From: TMED26 sp002694075
GTDB taxonomy: Bacteria > Pseudomonadota > Alphaproteobacteria > Thalassobaculales > Thalassobaculaceae
Assembly (NCBI GenBank): GCA_036160575.1
Contig: JAYYDT010000050.1
Coordinates: forward strand, 1 to 42,964
Reading direction: 5' to 3'
Length of the DNA: 42,964 nt
How positions within the stretch are numbered: the first letter of the stretch is position 1; every line of letters starts with the position of its first letter. Both the position numbers and the translations under genes were made by a program. Positions 24,402 to 31,876 of the stretch are shown piece by piece. A model generated the notes under the pieces. It was not told the origin of the DNA, ran no database searches, and saw only the letters and a list, made by a program, of their open reading frames with translations.

Positions 24402-25372
24402 TCACCCATCCACTGCGTGAAGTCGGCGAAATCGGCGGCGCTGTCGGCCGGCGGGCGCCAGCCGAGGGTGTCGGCCAGGCGGTCGCCGGCCATGGGCGGG
24501 CGGTCGAAATCGCCGTGAAGATTGATCGTCGCGGTCTCGCCCGGGGCCGCCAGGCGGAAGCTGAAATCAGGGTAAACCTGGGCCAAATGGGCGCAAAAGT
24601 CAGAGGTCGAAATCAGCGCGCCGCTGGTGATGTGATAAAGGTCGTGGGGGCGCCGCGCGGTCGCCATCAGAGCCGCCAGGGCGGCGGCGATATGCCGGCT
24701 ATAGGTCCAATCGCGAGCCTCGCGCCGCGGCAGAATGGCGGTTTCGCCCCGGCGCGCCAATAAGGCCGCCTGCATCAGAGGGCTCAAGGTGTCGCGGGCG
24801 CCGCTGTCCACTTCCCACGGCCCATAGATCGACGACAGGCGCACACTGAAAAAATCGAGCGCCGACAGTTCGGCCAGCCGGCGGGTGATCCGCTCGGAGG
24901 CGAATTTGGTGGTACCGTAGATGCTGTTCGGGTCGGCCGGGGCCGTGCCCTCGTCAATGCGCGCGCCATAGGCCGGATGGTCGCCGGGGCCGTAGACCGC
25001 GCCCGAACTGATATTGATCAGGCGTTGCAGGCCGGCCGCGCGGCCGGCCTGGATCAGGTTGATCAGGCCCAGGAGATTGACCGCCACCACCTGTTCGGGA
25101 TGGTCGCGTTCACGGTCCGCGCCCGAGGTCAGGGCGGCGCCGTAAAACGCCTGGCGGACGCCGTGGTCGCGGCAGGCTCGGGCCAGCGCGTCAGGGTCGC
25201 GCACATCGCCGGCGACCGCCGTCCAGGTGCCTGGCAAATCGGCGAAGCGACGGGCGGCGGCGGCCGGTGGCGGGTTGCGGTCGAAGGCGACCACCGCCGC
25301 GCCGTCGGCGAGCAGCCGCTCGCTTAACGCCAGCCCGATGAAGCCGCATCCGCCGGCGATGAGGATGGTCAC
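24374..25372 (-). CDS. NAD-dependent epimerase/dehydratase family protein
   Basis: A 332-residue extended SDR with the nucleotide motif IAGGCGFIGLALSERLL, SSGAVYG around residue 120, and the active-site YxxxK in IYGTTKFASE (Tyr152, Lys156). This is the form of nucleotide-sugar epimerases/dehydratases; the substrate is not evident. The start appears to be GTG at 25372, 13 bases after the stop of the cyclophilin gene, with a poor ribosome-binding site. The 3' end overlaps the convergent MFS gene by 28 bases. Confidence 0.88.
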   Translation of the reverse strand: MTILIAGGCGFIGLALSERLLADGAAVVAFDRNPPPAAAARRFADLPGTWTAVAGDVRDPDALARACRDHGVRQAFYGAALTSGADRERDHPEQVVAVNLLGLINLIQAGRAAGLQRLINISSGAVYGPGDHPAYGARIDEGTAPADPNSIYGTTKFASERITRRLAELSALDFFSVRLSSIYGPWEVDSGARDTLSPLMQAALLARRGETAILPRREARDWTYSRHIAAALAALMATARRPHDLYHITSGALISTSDFCAHLAQVYPDFSFRLAAPGETATINLHGDFDRPPMAGDRLADTLGWRPPADSAADFADFTQWMGDYSDFWPAA

Positions 25373-25385
25373 AATCGACCCGCCG

Positions 25386-25919
25386 TTAGGACGCGTCGGC
25401 GGCCACTTGCAGGCGCTTGATGGCGTCCGGGTTCGCCGGCGGCTCGCCGCGGGTGATGCCGTCGACCAATTCCATGCCCTCGGTCACCTGACCCCAGACG
25501 GTGTATTGGCCGTTGAGGAAACTGCAATCCTGGAAGCAAATGAAAAATTGGCTGTCGCCGCTGTTCGGGTCCTGGGTGCGGGCCATGCCGATGGTGCCGC
25601 GGACATAGGGTTCGGGCGAAAACTCGGCCGGTAGTTTCTGGCCGGAGCCGCCCATGCCGGTGCCGGTCGGATCGCCGGTCTGGGCCATAAAGCCTTCGAT
25701 CACGCGATGGAACACGATGCCGTCGTAAAAACCTTCGCGGGCCAGTTCCTTGATGCGGGCGACATGTTCCGGCGCCAAATCGGGGCGCATTTGGATGACC
25801 ACCCGGCCACTTTCCAAATCCATGTACAGGGTGTTCTCCGGATCTTGCGCGGCGGCGCCTGAGGCAGAGGCAGTCATCAGTAATCCCATCAATCCAAGTC
25901 GTTTTAACCAACCGAACAT
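25386..25919 (-). CDS. Peptidyl-prolyl cis-trans isomerase, cyclophilin type, exported
   Basis: A 177-residue protein with a signal peptide (MFGWLKRLGLMGLLMTASAS, cleavage likely after GAAAQ) and one cyclophilin domain. Family motifs are FYDGIVFHRVIEGFMAQTGD, GTIGMAR, NSGDSQFFICF and LNGQYTVWGQVTEGME. It would assist folding of proline-containing proteins in the periplasm. The open frame extends 107 codons upstream, but that part has no cyclophilin similarity; the start at 25919 has GGAG upstream and gives a proper signal sequence. The TrpXXX drug-binding loop has Trp in TVWGQV. It is followed by the epimerase gene after 13 bases. Confidence 0.92.
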   Translation of the reverse strand: MFGWLKRLGLMGLLMTASASGAAAQDPENTLYMDLESGRVVIQMRPDLAPEHVARIKELAREGFYDGIVFHRVIEGFMAQTGDPTGTGMGGSGQKLPAEFSPEPYVRGTIGMARTQDPNSGDSQFFICFQDCSFLNGQYTVWGQVTEGMELVDGITRGEPPANPDAIKRLQVAADAS

Positions 25920-26020
25920 TTCACAGCGTCTCCATGTGCAAAACCCGGGACCGCCACCATAGACGGATTGGCGCCGGCGACAAGGATTGATCGCCCGCCG
26001 GCGGGGCCGCCGCCGGCTTG

Positions 26021-26085
26021 CCCTTTGGCGCCGGAGTTTGTAAAGACAGGCCTGGGAGTGACATCGCGGCCAACGCGCCAAAGGG
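26021..26085. repeat. Separated 11-base inverted repeat in the amt leader
   Basis: CCCTTTGGCGC (26021-26031) and GCGCCAAAGGG (26075-26085) are exact reverse complements with a 43-base spacer, in the 202-base gap before the ammonium transporter gene. The pair could form a long-looped stem in the mRNA leader or mark two operator half-sites. I found no good NtrC site or sigma-54 -24/-12 pair in the gap. Confidence 0.5.
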
Positions 26086-26121
26086 GCGCCGTCGATAAGG
26101 CCGCAATCTTGGGGGATAAAC

Positions 26122-27420
26122 ATGATTTTGAGGCGCAAGTTGACGCTTGCCGCGGTGGCCGCGGCGAGCCTCATGCCATGGCCGGCTTTGGCCGACAATG
26201 GGCTCGACCGTGGCGACACGGCGTGGATTTTGACCGCCACCGCCCTGGTCTTGATGATGACCTTGCCTGGTTTGGCGCTGTTCTATGGCGGCCTGGTGCA
26301 GGCCCGCAACCTGCTGTCGGTGCTGATGCATTGCTGCGTGATCGCGGCCCTCTGCTCGGTGTTGTGGCTGGTCGCCGGCTACGCCATCGCCTTCGGCGAC
26401 GGCGGCGCGGCGAACGCCTGGTGGGGCGGCTTGGACAAAATGTTCCTGGCCGGCGTCGGCACCGGCGCGATGGCCGGCAGTCTGCCGGAAGGCGCCTTTT
26501 TCGCCTTCCAGATGACCTTCGCCGTGATCACCCCGGCGTTGATCGTCGGGGCCTATCCCGAGCGGGTCAAATTCCCCGCCGTGATCTTGTTCTCCGGCGC
26601 CTGGTTGTTGCTGGTTTACGCGCCGGTCTGCCATTGGATTTGGGGCGGCGGCTGGCTGGCCGAGATGGGGGTGATGGATTTCGCCGGCGGCTTGGTGGTG
26701 CACGCCACGGCCGGGGTCTCGGCCCTGGTCATCGCGGTGATGGTCGGCCGCCGGCGCGGCTTTCCCAATGCCCTGCACCCGCCGCATAGCCCCGGTTTGA
26801 CGATGATCGGCGCCAGCCTGCTCTGGGTCGGCTGGTTCGGCTTCAACGGCGGCAGCGCACTGGCCGCCGATGGCGGCGCGGCGATGGCCATTGTCGTCAC
26901 CCATTTGTCGGCGGCGGCGGCCAGCCTGACCTGGGCCGGTTTGGAATGGCTGCGCTTCGGCAAGCCGAGCCTGGTCGGCCTGGTGACCGGCACCATCGCC
27001 GGTTTGGCCAGCGTCACGCCGGCCTCCGGCTTCATCGGTCCGGTCGGCGGCGTGCTGATCGGTATCGCCGGCGGGGCGGTCTGTTTCTACGCCGTGGCGT
27101 TGATCAAATTCCGCCTCAAGATCGACGATTCCCTGGACGTTTTCGCGGTCCATGGGGTCGGCGGCATTCTCGGCACCTTGGGCGTCGCCTTTTTGGCTCT
27201 GCCGACCTTCGGTGGTCTGGGCCTGGCCGAGGGGGTCGGCGCGGGCGATCAATTGGCCGTGCAAGCGACCGGCACCATCGCCGTGGTCGCCTGGTCGTTG
27301 GTCGTCTCGTTGGTGATCCTGCTGGTGGTGCGGGCGATGGTTGGCCTGCGCGTCGACCAGGAGGACGAGATCGAGGGCCTCGACGTCACCGCCCATGGCG
27401 AGCGCAGCTACATGCTGTAA
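26122..27420 (+). CDS. amt: Ammonium transporter (Amt/Mep/Rh family)
   Basis: A 432-residue channel-like transporter of the inner membrane that takes up ammonium. It begins with a cleavable signal sequence ending in PALADNG, as in AmtB, and has 11 membrane segments. Typical motifs are LMMTLPGLALFYGGLVQARN, GAYPERVKFPAV, GWFGFNGGSALAADG and DDSLDVFAVHGVGGILGTLG, containing conserved pore His residues. The usual regulatory partner glnK (PII) is absent on both sides. The frame ends with a solvent-exposed tail, EDEIEGLDVTAHGERSYML, in which the terminal part resembles the AmtB end. A bidirectional terminator follows 26 bases later. The minus strand shows a long shadow frame. Confidence 0.95.
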   Translation: MILRRKLTLAAVAAASLMPWPALADNGLDRGDTAWILTATALVLMMTLPGLALFYGGLVQARNLLSVLMHCCVIAALCSVLWLVAGYAIAFGDGGAANAWWGGLDKMFLAGVGTGAMAGSLPEGAFFAFQMTFAVITPALIVGAYPERVKFPAVILFSGAWLLLVYAPVCHWIWGGGWLAEMGVMDFAGGLVVHATAGVSALVIAVMVGRRRGFPNALHPPHSPGLTMIGASLLWVGWFGFNGGSALAADGGAAMAIVVTHLSAAAASLTWAGLEWLRFGKPSLVGLVTGTIAGLASVTPASGFIGPVGGVLIGIAGGAVCFYAVALIKFRLKIDDSLDVFAVHGVGGILGTLGVAFLALPTFGGLGLAEGVGAGDQLAVQATGTIAVVAWSLVVSLVILLVVRAMVGLRVDQEDEIEGLDVTAHGERSYML

Positions 27421-27440
27421 ACGCCGCCTTTGCCACATAT

Positions 27441-27478
27441 AAAAAGACGCCGGCGGCGTGGGCCCGCCGGCGTTTTTT
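27441..27478. terminator. Bidirectional intrinsic terminator between amt and the Ldh-2 gene
   Basis: ACGCCGGCGG (27447-27456) and CCGCCGGCGT (27464-27473) form a perfect 10-base-pair GC stem with a 7-base loop. Six T follow on the right and five A precede on the left, so the hairpin can end transcription from amt (+) and from the convergent dehydrogenase (-). It is the clearest terminator in the window. Confidence 0.9.
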
Positions 27479-27500
27479 CGTGGAGTGGGGCCGGCGCGGG

Positions 27501-28571
27501 CTAGCCGGCGATGGCGTCGAAGGCGGCCGCGTCCATGCCGGCTTCGGTGCCCATGCGTTTCATTTCCGCCCAGGTGTTGTCGTCGATCGGAATGCCCTCG
27601 GCGCGGCGGCTTTCCATGCGTTGGCGCTCGGGGTCGCCGGGGTAGAGGATTTCATCGACGCCTTCGGCCGGTTTCGAGGATTTGGCGTAGGCGATCAAAT
27701 CGTCGATATCGACGCCCACCGGCACCGCCGCGTCGAAGCCGTTGGGGTCGATGATGATCGACAGCATGTTGTTGCGAATGGTGTGCCCGACATGGCGTTT
27801 CGGCATCGCCGCCCCGCCGCCGGTGAGGGCGCCGGCCAGGACCTCGCACAACACCGCCAGACAGGTGCCCTTGTGGCCGGCCATCGGCAACATCGCGCCC
27901 TGCGGCTCGCGGAACATCACGCCGGGGTCGGTGGTGGCGTGACCATTGGGGCCGACGACCACGCCCTCGGGCAGGGGGTTGCCGGCGTAATGGGCGACCC
28001 GCACCTTGCCCTGGGCGATCATCGAGGTGGCGAAATCGACCACGATCATCGGGTTGTCGGGGGTCGCCGGGATGGCTGTGCAATAGGGGTTGGTGGAATA
28101 GCGCGCCTCATAGCCGCCATGGGTGGCGACCAACGGGCCATGGCCGGTGCCGTTGACATAATGGATCGAGATAAACCCGGCGCGCGCGCATTCTTCGCCC
28201 CAGGCGCCGATCCGGCCAAGGTGGTGGACATTGCGCAGGCCGACGATGGCGACCCCTTGGGCGCGGGCCTTCTCCAGGCCCAGTTCCATCGCTTGCTGGC
28301 CGATCACCTGGCCATAGCCCATATTGCCGTCGAGCAGCAGATAGGCGCCGTTGTCGCTCACCACGGTGACCTCGGCGCCGACCGTCAAGGTGCCTTTTTG
28401 GGCGTGATCCATGTACCGCGGCGCCAAGCCGACGCCATGGCTGTCATGGCCCATCAGATTGGCTTGCACCAGGTTTTCGGCGATCGCGCGGGCCTCGCCC
28501 TCGGCGCTGCCGGCGCCGCGCATCATGGCGATCACTAAATCGGTGAGCGCGCTGTCATTGACCACGGGCAT
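27501..28571 (-). CDS. Malate/L-lactate dehydrogenase family protein (Ldh-2 type)
   Basis: A 356-residue NAD(P)-dependent oxidoreductase of the Ldh-2 fold, unrelated to the mdh product. The family markers are ANLMGHDSHGVGLAPRY with the active-site His, HHLGRIGAWGEECARAGF, and the internal ATSMIAQGKVRVA. Members act on malate, lactate, ureidoglycolate, 2,3-diketogulonate or sulfolactate; which one is not shown by sequence. The frame is open 139 codons further upstream across dapF, but the ATG at 28571 has a strong GGGGAGGACCGC ribosome-binding site. It is divergent from dapF, 64 bases apart. Confidence 0.93.
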   Translation of the reverse strand: MPVVNDSALTDLVIAMMRGAGSAEGEARAIAENLVQANLMGHDSHGVGLAPRYMDHAQKGTLTVGAEVTVVSDNGAYLLLDGNMGYGQVIGQQAMELGLEKARAQGVAIVGLRNVHHLGRIGAWGEECARAGFISIHYVNGTGHGPLVATHGGYEARYSTNPYCTAIPATPDNPMIVVDFATSMIAQGKVRVAHYAGNPLPEGVVVGPNGHATTDPGVMFREPQGAMLPMAGHKGTCLAVLCEVLAGALTGGGAAMPKRHVGHTIRNNMLSIIIDPNGFDAAVPVGVDIDDLIAYAKSSKPAEGVDEILYPGDPERQRMESRRAEGIPIDDNTWAEMKRMGTEAGMDAAAFDAIAG

Positions 28572-28598
28572 GCGGTCCTCCCCTAGAATGTTGATTTT

Positions 28599-28627
28599 TT
28601 GGACAGATGGTTTGAGCATAACTATCC
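28599..28627 (+). promoter_or_regulatory. Weak candidate promoter for a near-leaderless dapF
   Basis: TTGGAC (28599-28604) is followed after 17 bases by CTATCC (28622-28627), a form seen in alphaproteobacterial vegetative promoters. The start would fall within a few bases of the dapF ATG at 28636, which has no visible ribosome-binding site. The evidence is weak. Confidence 0.3.
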
Positions 28628-28635
28628 TGCCGGCC

Positions 28636-29463
28636 ATGACCAGGTTTGAATTCACCAAAATGCACGGCCTCGGCAATGACTTCGTGATCGTTGACGGGCG
28701 CGCCGGGCGGCCGCCGAGCGTGGCCCAAATCCGGGCCATGTCCGATCGCCGCCGGGGCATCGGCTGCGACCAATTTTTGACCTTGCGGGCGCCGACCGAC
28801 GCGGGCGCCGCCGTGCGGATGGATATCCACAACCCCGACGGCAGCGTCGCCGAGGCCTGCGGCAATGGCACGCGCTGTGTGGCGGCGCTGTTGATGGAGG
28901 AAAGCGGCGCCGCGGCGGTAACCATCGAGACCCTCGCCGGCCAGCTCGACTGCCGGCGCGCCGACGATGGCCAGATCGCCGTCGACATGGGACCGGTGCA
29001 GTTGGCGGCGGCCGAGATTCCGCTCGCCGAAGATGTCGACAGCGCTCATGTGCCGCTCGCCGACGCGCCCTATAGCGACGCGTGCTGTGTCGGCGTCGGC
29101 AATCCGCACGCGGTGTTTTTCGTCGCCGATGCCGAGGCCGTCGACTTGGCCGCGGTCGGCCCGCGATTGGAGACCCACCCGATGTTTCCGGCGCGCGCCA
29201 ATATTGAGTTTGTCGCGGTCGTCGGCCGCGATCATCTGCGCATGCGGGTATGGGAACGGGCCGCCGGCATCACCCAGGCCTGTGGGTCGGGCGCCTGCGC
29301 CAGCGCGGTGGCGGCGGCGCGGCGCGGTCTGACCGGGCGCGCGGTGACGGTCGATCTCGATGGCGGTCGCCTGCACATCACCTGGCGCGACGACGATCAT
29401 GTGATCATGGCCGGGCCAACCGCGCTGAGCTTCAGCGGGGTGATCGACGTTCCGGGCGCCTAA
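28636..29463 (+). CDS. dapF: Diaminopimelate epimerase
   Basis: A 275-residue, cofactor-free racemase that turns LL- into meso-diaminopimelate for peptidoglycan and lysine. Both catalytic cysteines are present: Cys75 in EACGNGTRC and Cys216 in TQACGSGACAS. The N-terminus FTKMHGLGNDFVIVD is the family signature and fixes the start at 28636, though the frame opens 75 codons earlier on the antisense of the neighbour. No ribosome-binding site is visible, so it may be translated from a leaderless or near-leaderless transcript. mtaB follows 52 bases later. GGCGC-CTAA-GCGCC forms a dyad centred on the stop codon. Confidence 0.96.
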   Translation: MTRFEFTKMHGLGNDFVIVDGRAGRPPSVAQIRAMSDRRRGIGCDQFLTLRAPTDAGAAVRMDIHNPDGSVAEACGNGTRCVAALLMEESGAAAVTIETLAGQLDCRRADDGQIAVDMGPVQLAAAEIPLAEDVDSAHVPLADAPYSDACCVGVGNPHAVFFVADAEAVDLAAVGPRLETHPMFPARANIEFVAVVGRDHLRMRVWERAAGITQACGSGACASAVAAARRGLTGRAVTVDLDGGRLHITWRDDDHVIMAGPTALSFSGVIDVPGA

Positions 29464-29515
29464 GCGCCGACGGCGGCCTTGCAATCGGCGCGCTTTGCGG
29501 CCATTTCTTCGTTCC

Positions 29516-30793
29516 ATGAACATGCCGCGCAAACCTGTTGACCTGCGCACTTTCGGGTGCCGCCTGAACGCTTTCGAGAGCGAGGTCATGCGTGGCCACG
29601 CCGAGGCCGCCGGCCTGACCGACACGATTGTCTTCAATACCTGCGCGGTGACCGCCGAGGCCGAGCGCCAGGCCCGCCAAGCGATCCGCAAGGCGCGGCG
29701 GGAAAATCCGGCGGCGACGATTGTCGTCACCGGCTGCGCGGCGCAGATCGACCCGGCCCGCTTCGCTGCCATGGCCGAGGTCGACCGGGTGTTGGGCAAT
29801 GAGGAAAAGCTCGACGCCGGGCAATGGACTCCGGCGCTCGAGACGGCGCCGGTGGCGGTCGCCGACATCATGGCGGTACGCGATACCGCGCCGCATTTGA
29901 TCAAAGGTTTTGACGGGCGCAGTCGGGCCTTTGTGCAAATTCAGCAGGGCTGCGATCATCGCTGTACTTTTTGTATCATCCCCTATGGCCGCGGTAACAA
30001 CCGTTCATTGCCCTTGGGCGCGATTGTCGACCAGGTGCGCGCGCTGGTCGCCGGCGGCTACCGCGAGGTGGTGCTGACCGGCGTCGATATCGCCTCCTAT
30101 GGCGGCGATTTGCCGGGACGGCCGGGCTTGGCCAATTTGGTGCGCCGGTTGCTGGCCCTGGTGCCGGATTTGGCGCGTTTGCGCTTTTCCTCGCTCGACC
30201 CGACCGCTTTCGACGACGACCTGGTCCAGGTCATCGCCGATGAGCCGCGTGTCATGCCGCATCTGCACCTCAGCCTCCAGGCCGGCCACGATCTGATCCT
30301 TAAACGCATGAAGCGGCGCCATCTGACGGCCGATGTGACGGCGCTTTTGGTGCGCTTGCGGGCCGCCCGGCCGGGCTTGGTCTTCGGCGCCGACGTGATC
30401 GCCGGCTTTCCGACCGAAAGCGCCGCCATGCACGCCCAAACCCTGGCCCATTTGGCGGCCTGGGAAATTCCCTTCCTGCATGTTTTTCCTTATTCGCCGC
30501 GGCCCGGCACGCCGGCCGCGCGCATGCCGCAGGTGGCCGTCGAAACGCGCCGCCGGCGGGCCAAGGACCTGCGCGATCTAGGCGGCCGCTTGCGCCGGGC
30601 CCATGGCGCCGGGCAAATCGGACGGATTGTGACGGTTTTGGCCGAGCGCGCGGATTTCGGCCATGCCGACGACTTCACCCCGGTCACCCTGCGCGGCGGC
30701 GCCCGGCCCGGCGCCCTCGTGCGGGCGAAAGTCACCGGCACCACCGAGGACGGTGTCGCCGCCACCATCGCCGATGACGCGGTGGCGGCGTGA
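29516..30793 (+). CDS. mtaB: tRNA (N6-threonylcarbamoyladenosine(37)-C2)-methylthiotransferase
   Basis: A 425-residue radical-SAM enzyme that adds a methylthio group to t6A37 of ANN-decoding tRNAs. The N-terminal methylthiotransferase domain has the three cluster cysteines, Cys15 (TFGCRLNAFES), Cys43 (NTCAVT) and Cys74 (TGCAAQ). The radical-SAM cluster is Cys146, Cys150 and Cys153 in QQGCDHRCTFCIIPYGRG. A TRAM-type C-terminus follows. The GCRxNxxE N-terminus separates it from MiaB and RimO. The start may be 29516 or the next ATG at 29522; neither has a strong ribosome-binding site. The stop overlaps the ftsY GTG by 4 bases. The dapF-mtaB-ftsY order is common in alphaproteobacteria. Confidence 0.94.
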   Translation: MNMPRKPVDLRTFGCRLNAFESEVMRGHAEAAGLTDTIVFNTCAVTAEAERQARQAIRKARRENPAATIVVTGCAAQIDPARFAAMAEVDRVLGNEEKLDAGQWTPALETAPVAVADIMAVRDTAPHLIKGFDGRSRAFVQIQQGCDHRCTFCIIPYGRGNNRSLPLGAIVDQVRALVAGGYREVVLTGVDIASYGGDLPGRPGLANLVRRLLALVPDLARLRFSSLDPTAFDDDLVQVIADEPRVMPHLHLSLQAGHDLILKRMKRRHLTADVTALLVRLRAARPGLVFGADVIAGFPTESAAMHAQTLAHLAAWEIPFLHVFPYSPRPGTPAARMPQVAVETRRRRAKDLRDLGGRLRRAHGAGQIGRIVTVLAERADFGHADDFTPVTLRGGARPGALVRAKVTGTTEDGVAATIADDAVAA

Positions 30794-31707
30794 GCGGTTG
30801 GCTGCAACGCCTACGTGACGGCCTCGCCAAGTCGTCGCGGCGCCTGACCACCGGCATCGCCGAGGTGTTCACCCGTCAGCGCTTGGACGACCAGGCGCTG
30901 GAGGCGTTGGAGGACCTGCTGGTCACCGCCGATCTCGGCGTCGCCACCGCCGGCCGCCTAACCGCCGCGCTGGCCAAGGACCGTTTCGACAAAGAAGTCG
31001 ACGGCGATGAGGTGCGCGCGGTATTGGCCGATCAGATCGCCGAGATCTTGGCGCCGGCGGCGCGCCCGCTGACCGTGGCGCCGGACCACCGCCCCCATGT
31101 GATCCTGTTCGTCGGCGTTAACGGCAGCGGCAAAACCACCACGATTGGCAAATTCGCCCAGAAATTCCACGACGAGGGTCGCCGGGTCATGCTCGCCGCC
31201 GGCGACACTTTTCGCGCCGCCGCGGTCGAGCAGTTGCAAGTCTGGGGCGACCGTGTCGGGGTACCGGTGATCGCCGGTGCGCCCGGCGCCGACGCCGCCG
31301 CCGTCGCCTTTCAAGCGCTCGCCGCGGCCCGCGAGGCGGCGGTCGACGTGCTGCTTATCGACACCGCTGGGCGGCTGCAAAACAAGCGCGAATTGATGGA
31401 CGAATTGGCCAAGATCAACCGCGTGATCGCCAAACAGGATCCGGCGGCGCCCCACGACCGGGTGTTGGTCTTGGATGGCACCGTCGGCCAAAACGCCCAT
31501 GGCCAGGTCGAAGCCTTCCAGGAGGTGACCGAGGTCAGCGGCTTGATCGTCACCAAATTGGACGGCTCGGCGCGCGGCGGCGTGGTGGTCGCCTTGACCG
31601 AGAAATTCGGTCTGCCGGTGCACGCCATCGGTGTCGGCGAGGGGGTCGAGGATTTGCAACCCTTCGACGCCGCCGACTTCGCCCGCAACCTGCTGGGCTT
31701 GGGCTAA
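30790..31707 (+). CDS. ftsY: Signal recognition particle receptor FtsY
   Basis: A 305-residue SRP receptor GTPase that docks Ffh-ribosome complexes at the inner membrane. It is an NG-domain protein only: the long acidic A domain of E. coli FtsY is missing, the usual state in alphaproteobacteria. G1 is GVNGSGKTTTIGKFA (from residue 109), followed by AAGDTFRAAAVEQL, DTAGRLQNK and TKLDGSARGG. The start is GTG at 30790, overlapping the mtaB stop (GTGA), so translation is coupled. ffh follows after a 169-base gap with its own promoter. Confidence 0.96.
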   Translation: MSGWLQRLRDGLAKSSRRLTTGIAEVFTRQRLDDQALEALEDLLVTADLGVATAGRLTAALAKDRFDKEVDGDEVRAVLADQIAEILAPAARPLTVAPDHRPHVILFVGVNGSGKTTTIGKFAQKFHDEGRRVMLAAGDTFRAAAVEQLQVWGDRVGVPVIAGAPGADAAAVAFQALAAAREAAVDVLLIDTAGRLQNKRELMDELAKINRVIAKQDPAAPHDRVLVLDGTVGQNAHGQVEAFQEVTEVSGLIVTKLDGSARGGVVVALTEKFGLPVHAIGVGEGVEDLQPFDAADFARNLLGLG

Positions 31708-31731
31708 GCGAGGGCGCGCCGCGCCGCGGGC

Positions 31732-31760
31732 TTGACCCGCCGGCGGCAATCGACTATTCC
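31732..31760 (+). promoter_or_regulatory. Strong candidate promoter for the ffh operon
   Basis: TTGACC (31732-31737), a 17-base spacer and TATTCC (31755-31760) make one of the best vegetative-type promoters in the window. Transcription would begin near 31767, giving a leader of about 110 bases before ffh. That leader holds overlapping inverted repeats: CTCGA/TCGAG (31814-31818/31823-31827) and GCACG/CGTGC (31827-31831/31840-31844), which compete with each other. Confidence 0.65.
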
Positions 31761-31876
31761 TCCGGCCTCTCGCGGCAGAAGTGGCCAAGAGACCTTAGCG
31801 GGTTCCGTCCGTCCTCGAGGGTTCGAGCACGGGCGCGCTCGTGCATGGCGATGGAACAACGGCGACGGACATGACC

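Noticed and set aside
26020..26040. Possible sigma-54 promoter (TTGGCGCC...TTTG) before amt
   Set aside because: The -12 GC dinucleotide is not at the required distance from the -24 GG.
25921..27438. 505-codon minus-strand frame over amt
   Set aside because: Gln/His/Arg-rich shadow of a clear transporter gene; no recognisable domain.
26946..28538. 530-codon plus-strand frame across amt end, terminator and dehydrogenase
   Set aside because: It runs through the bidirectional terminator and antisense to a clear Ldh-2 gene; composition is shadow-like.
31775..31850. tRNA-like stretch with GGTTCGAG in the ffh leader
   Set aside because: The T stem does not pair, there is no acceptor stem or CCA, and the D arm cannot be drawn.
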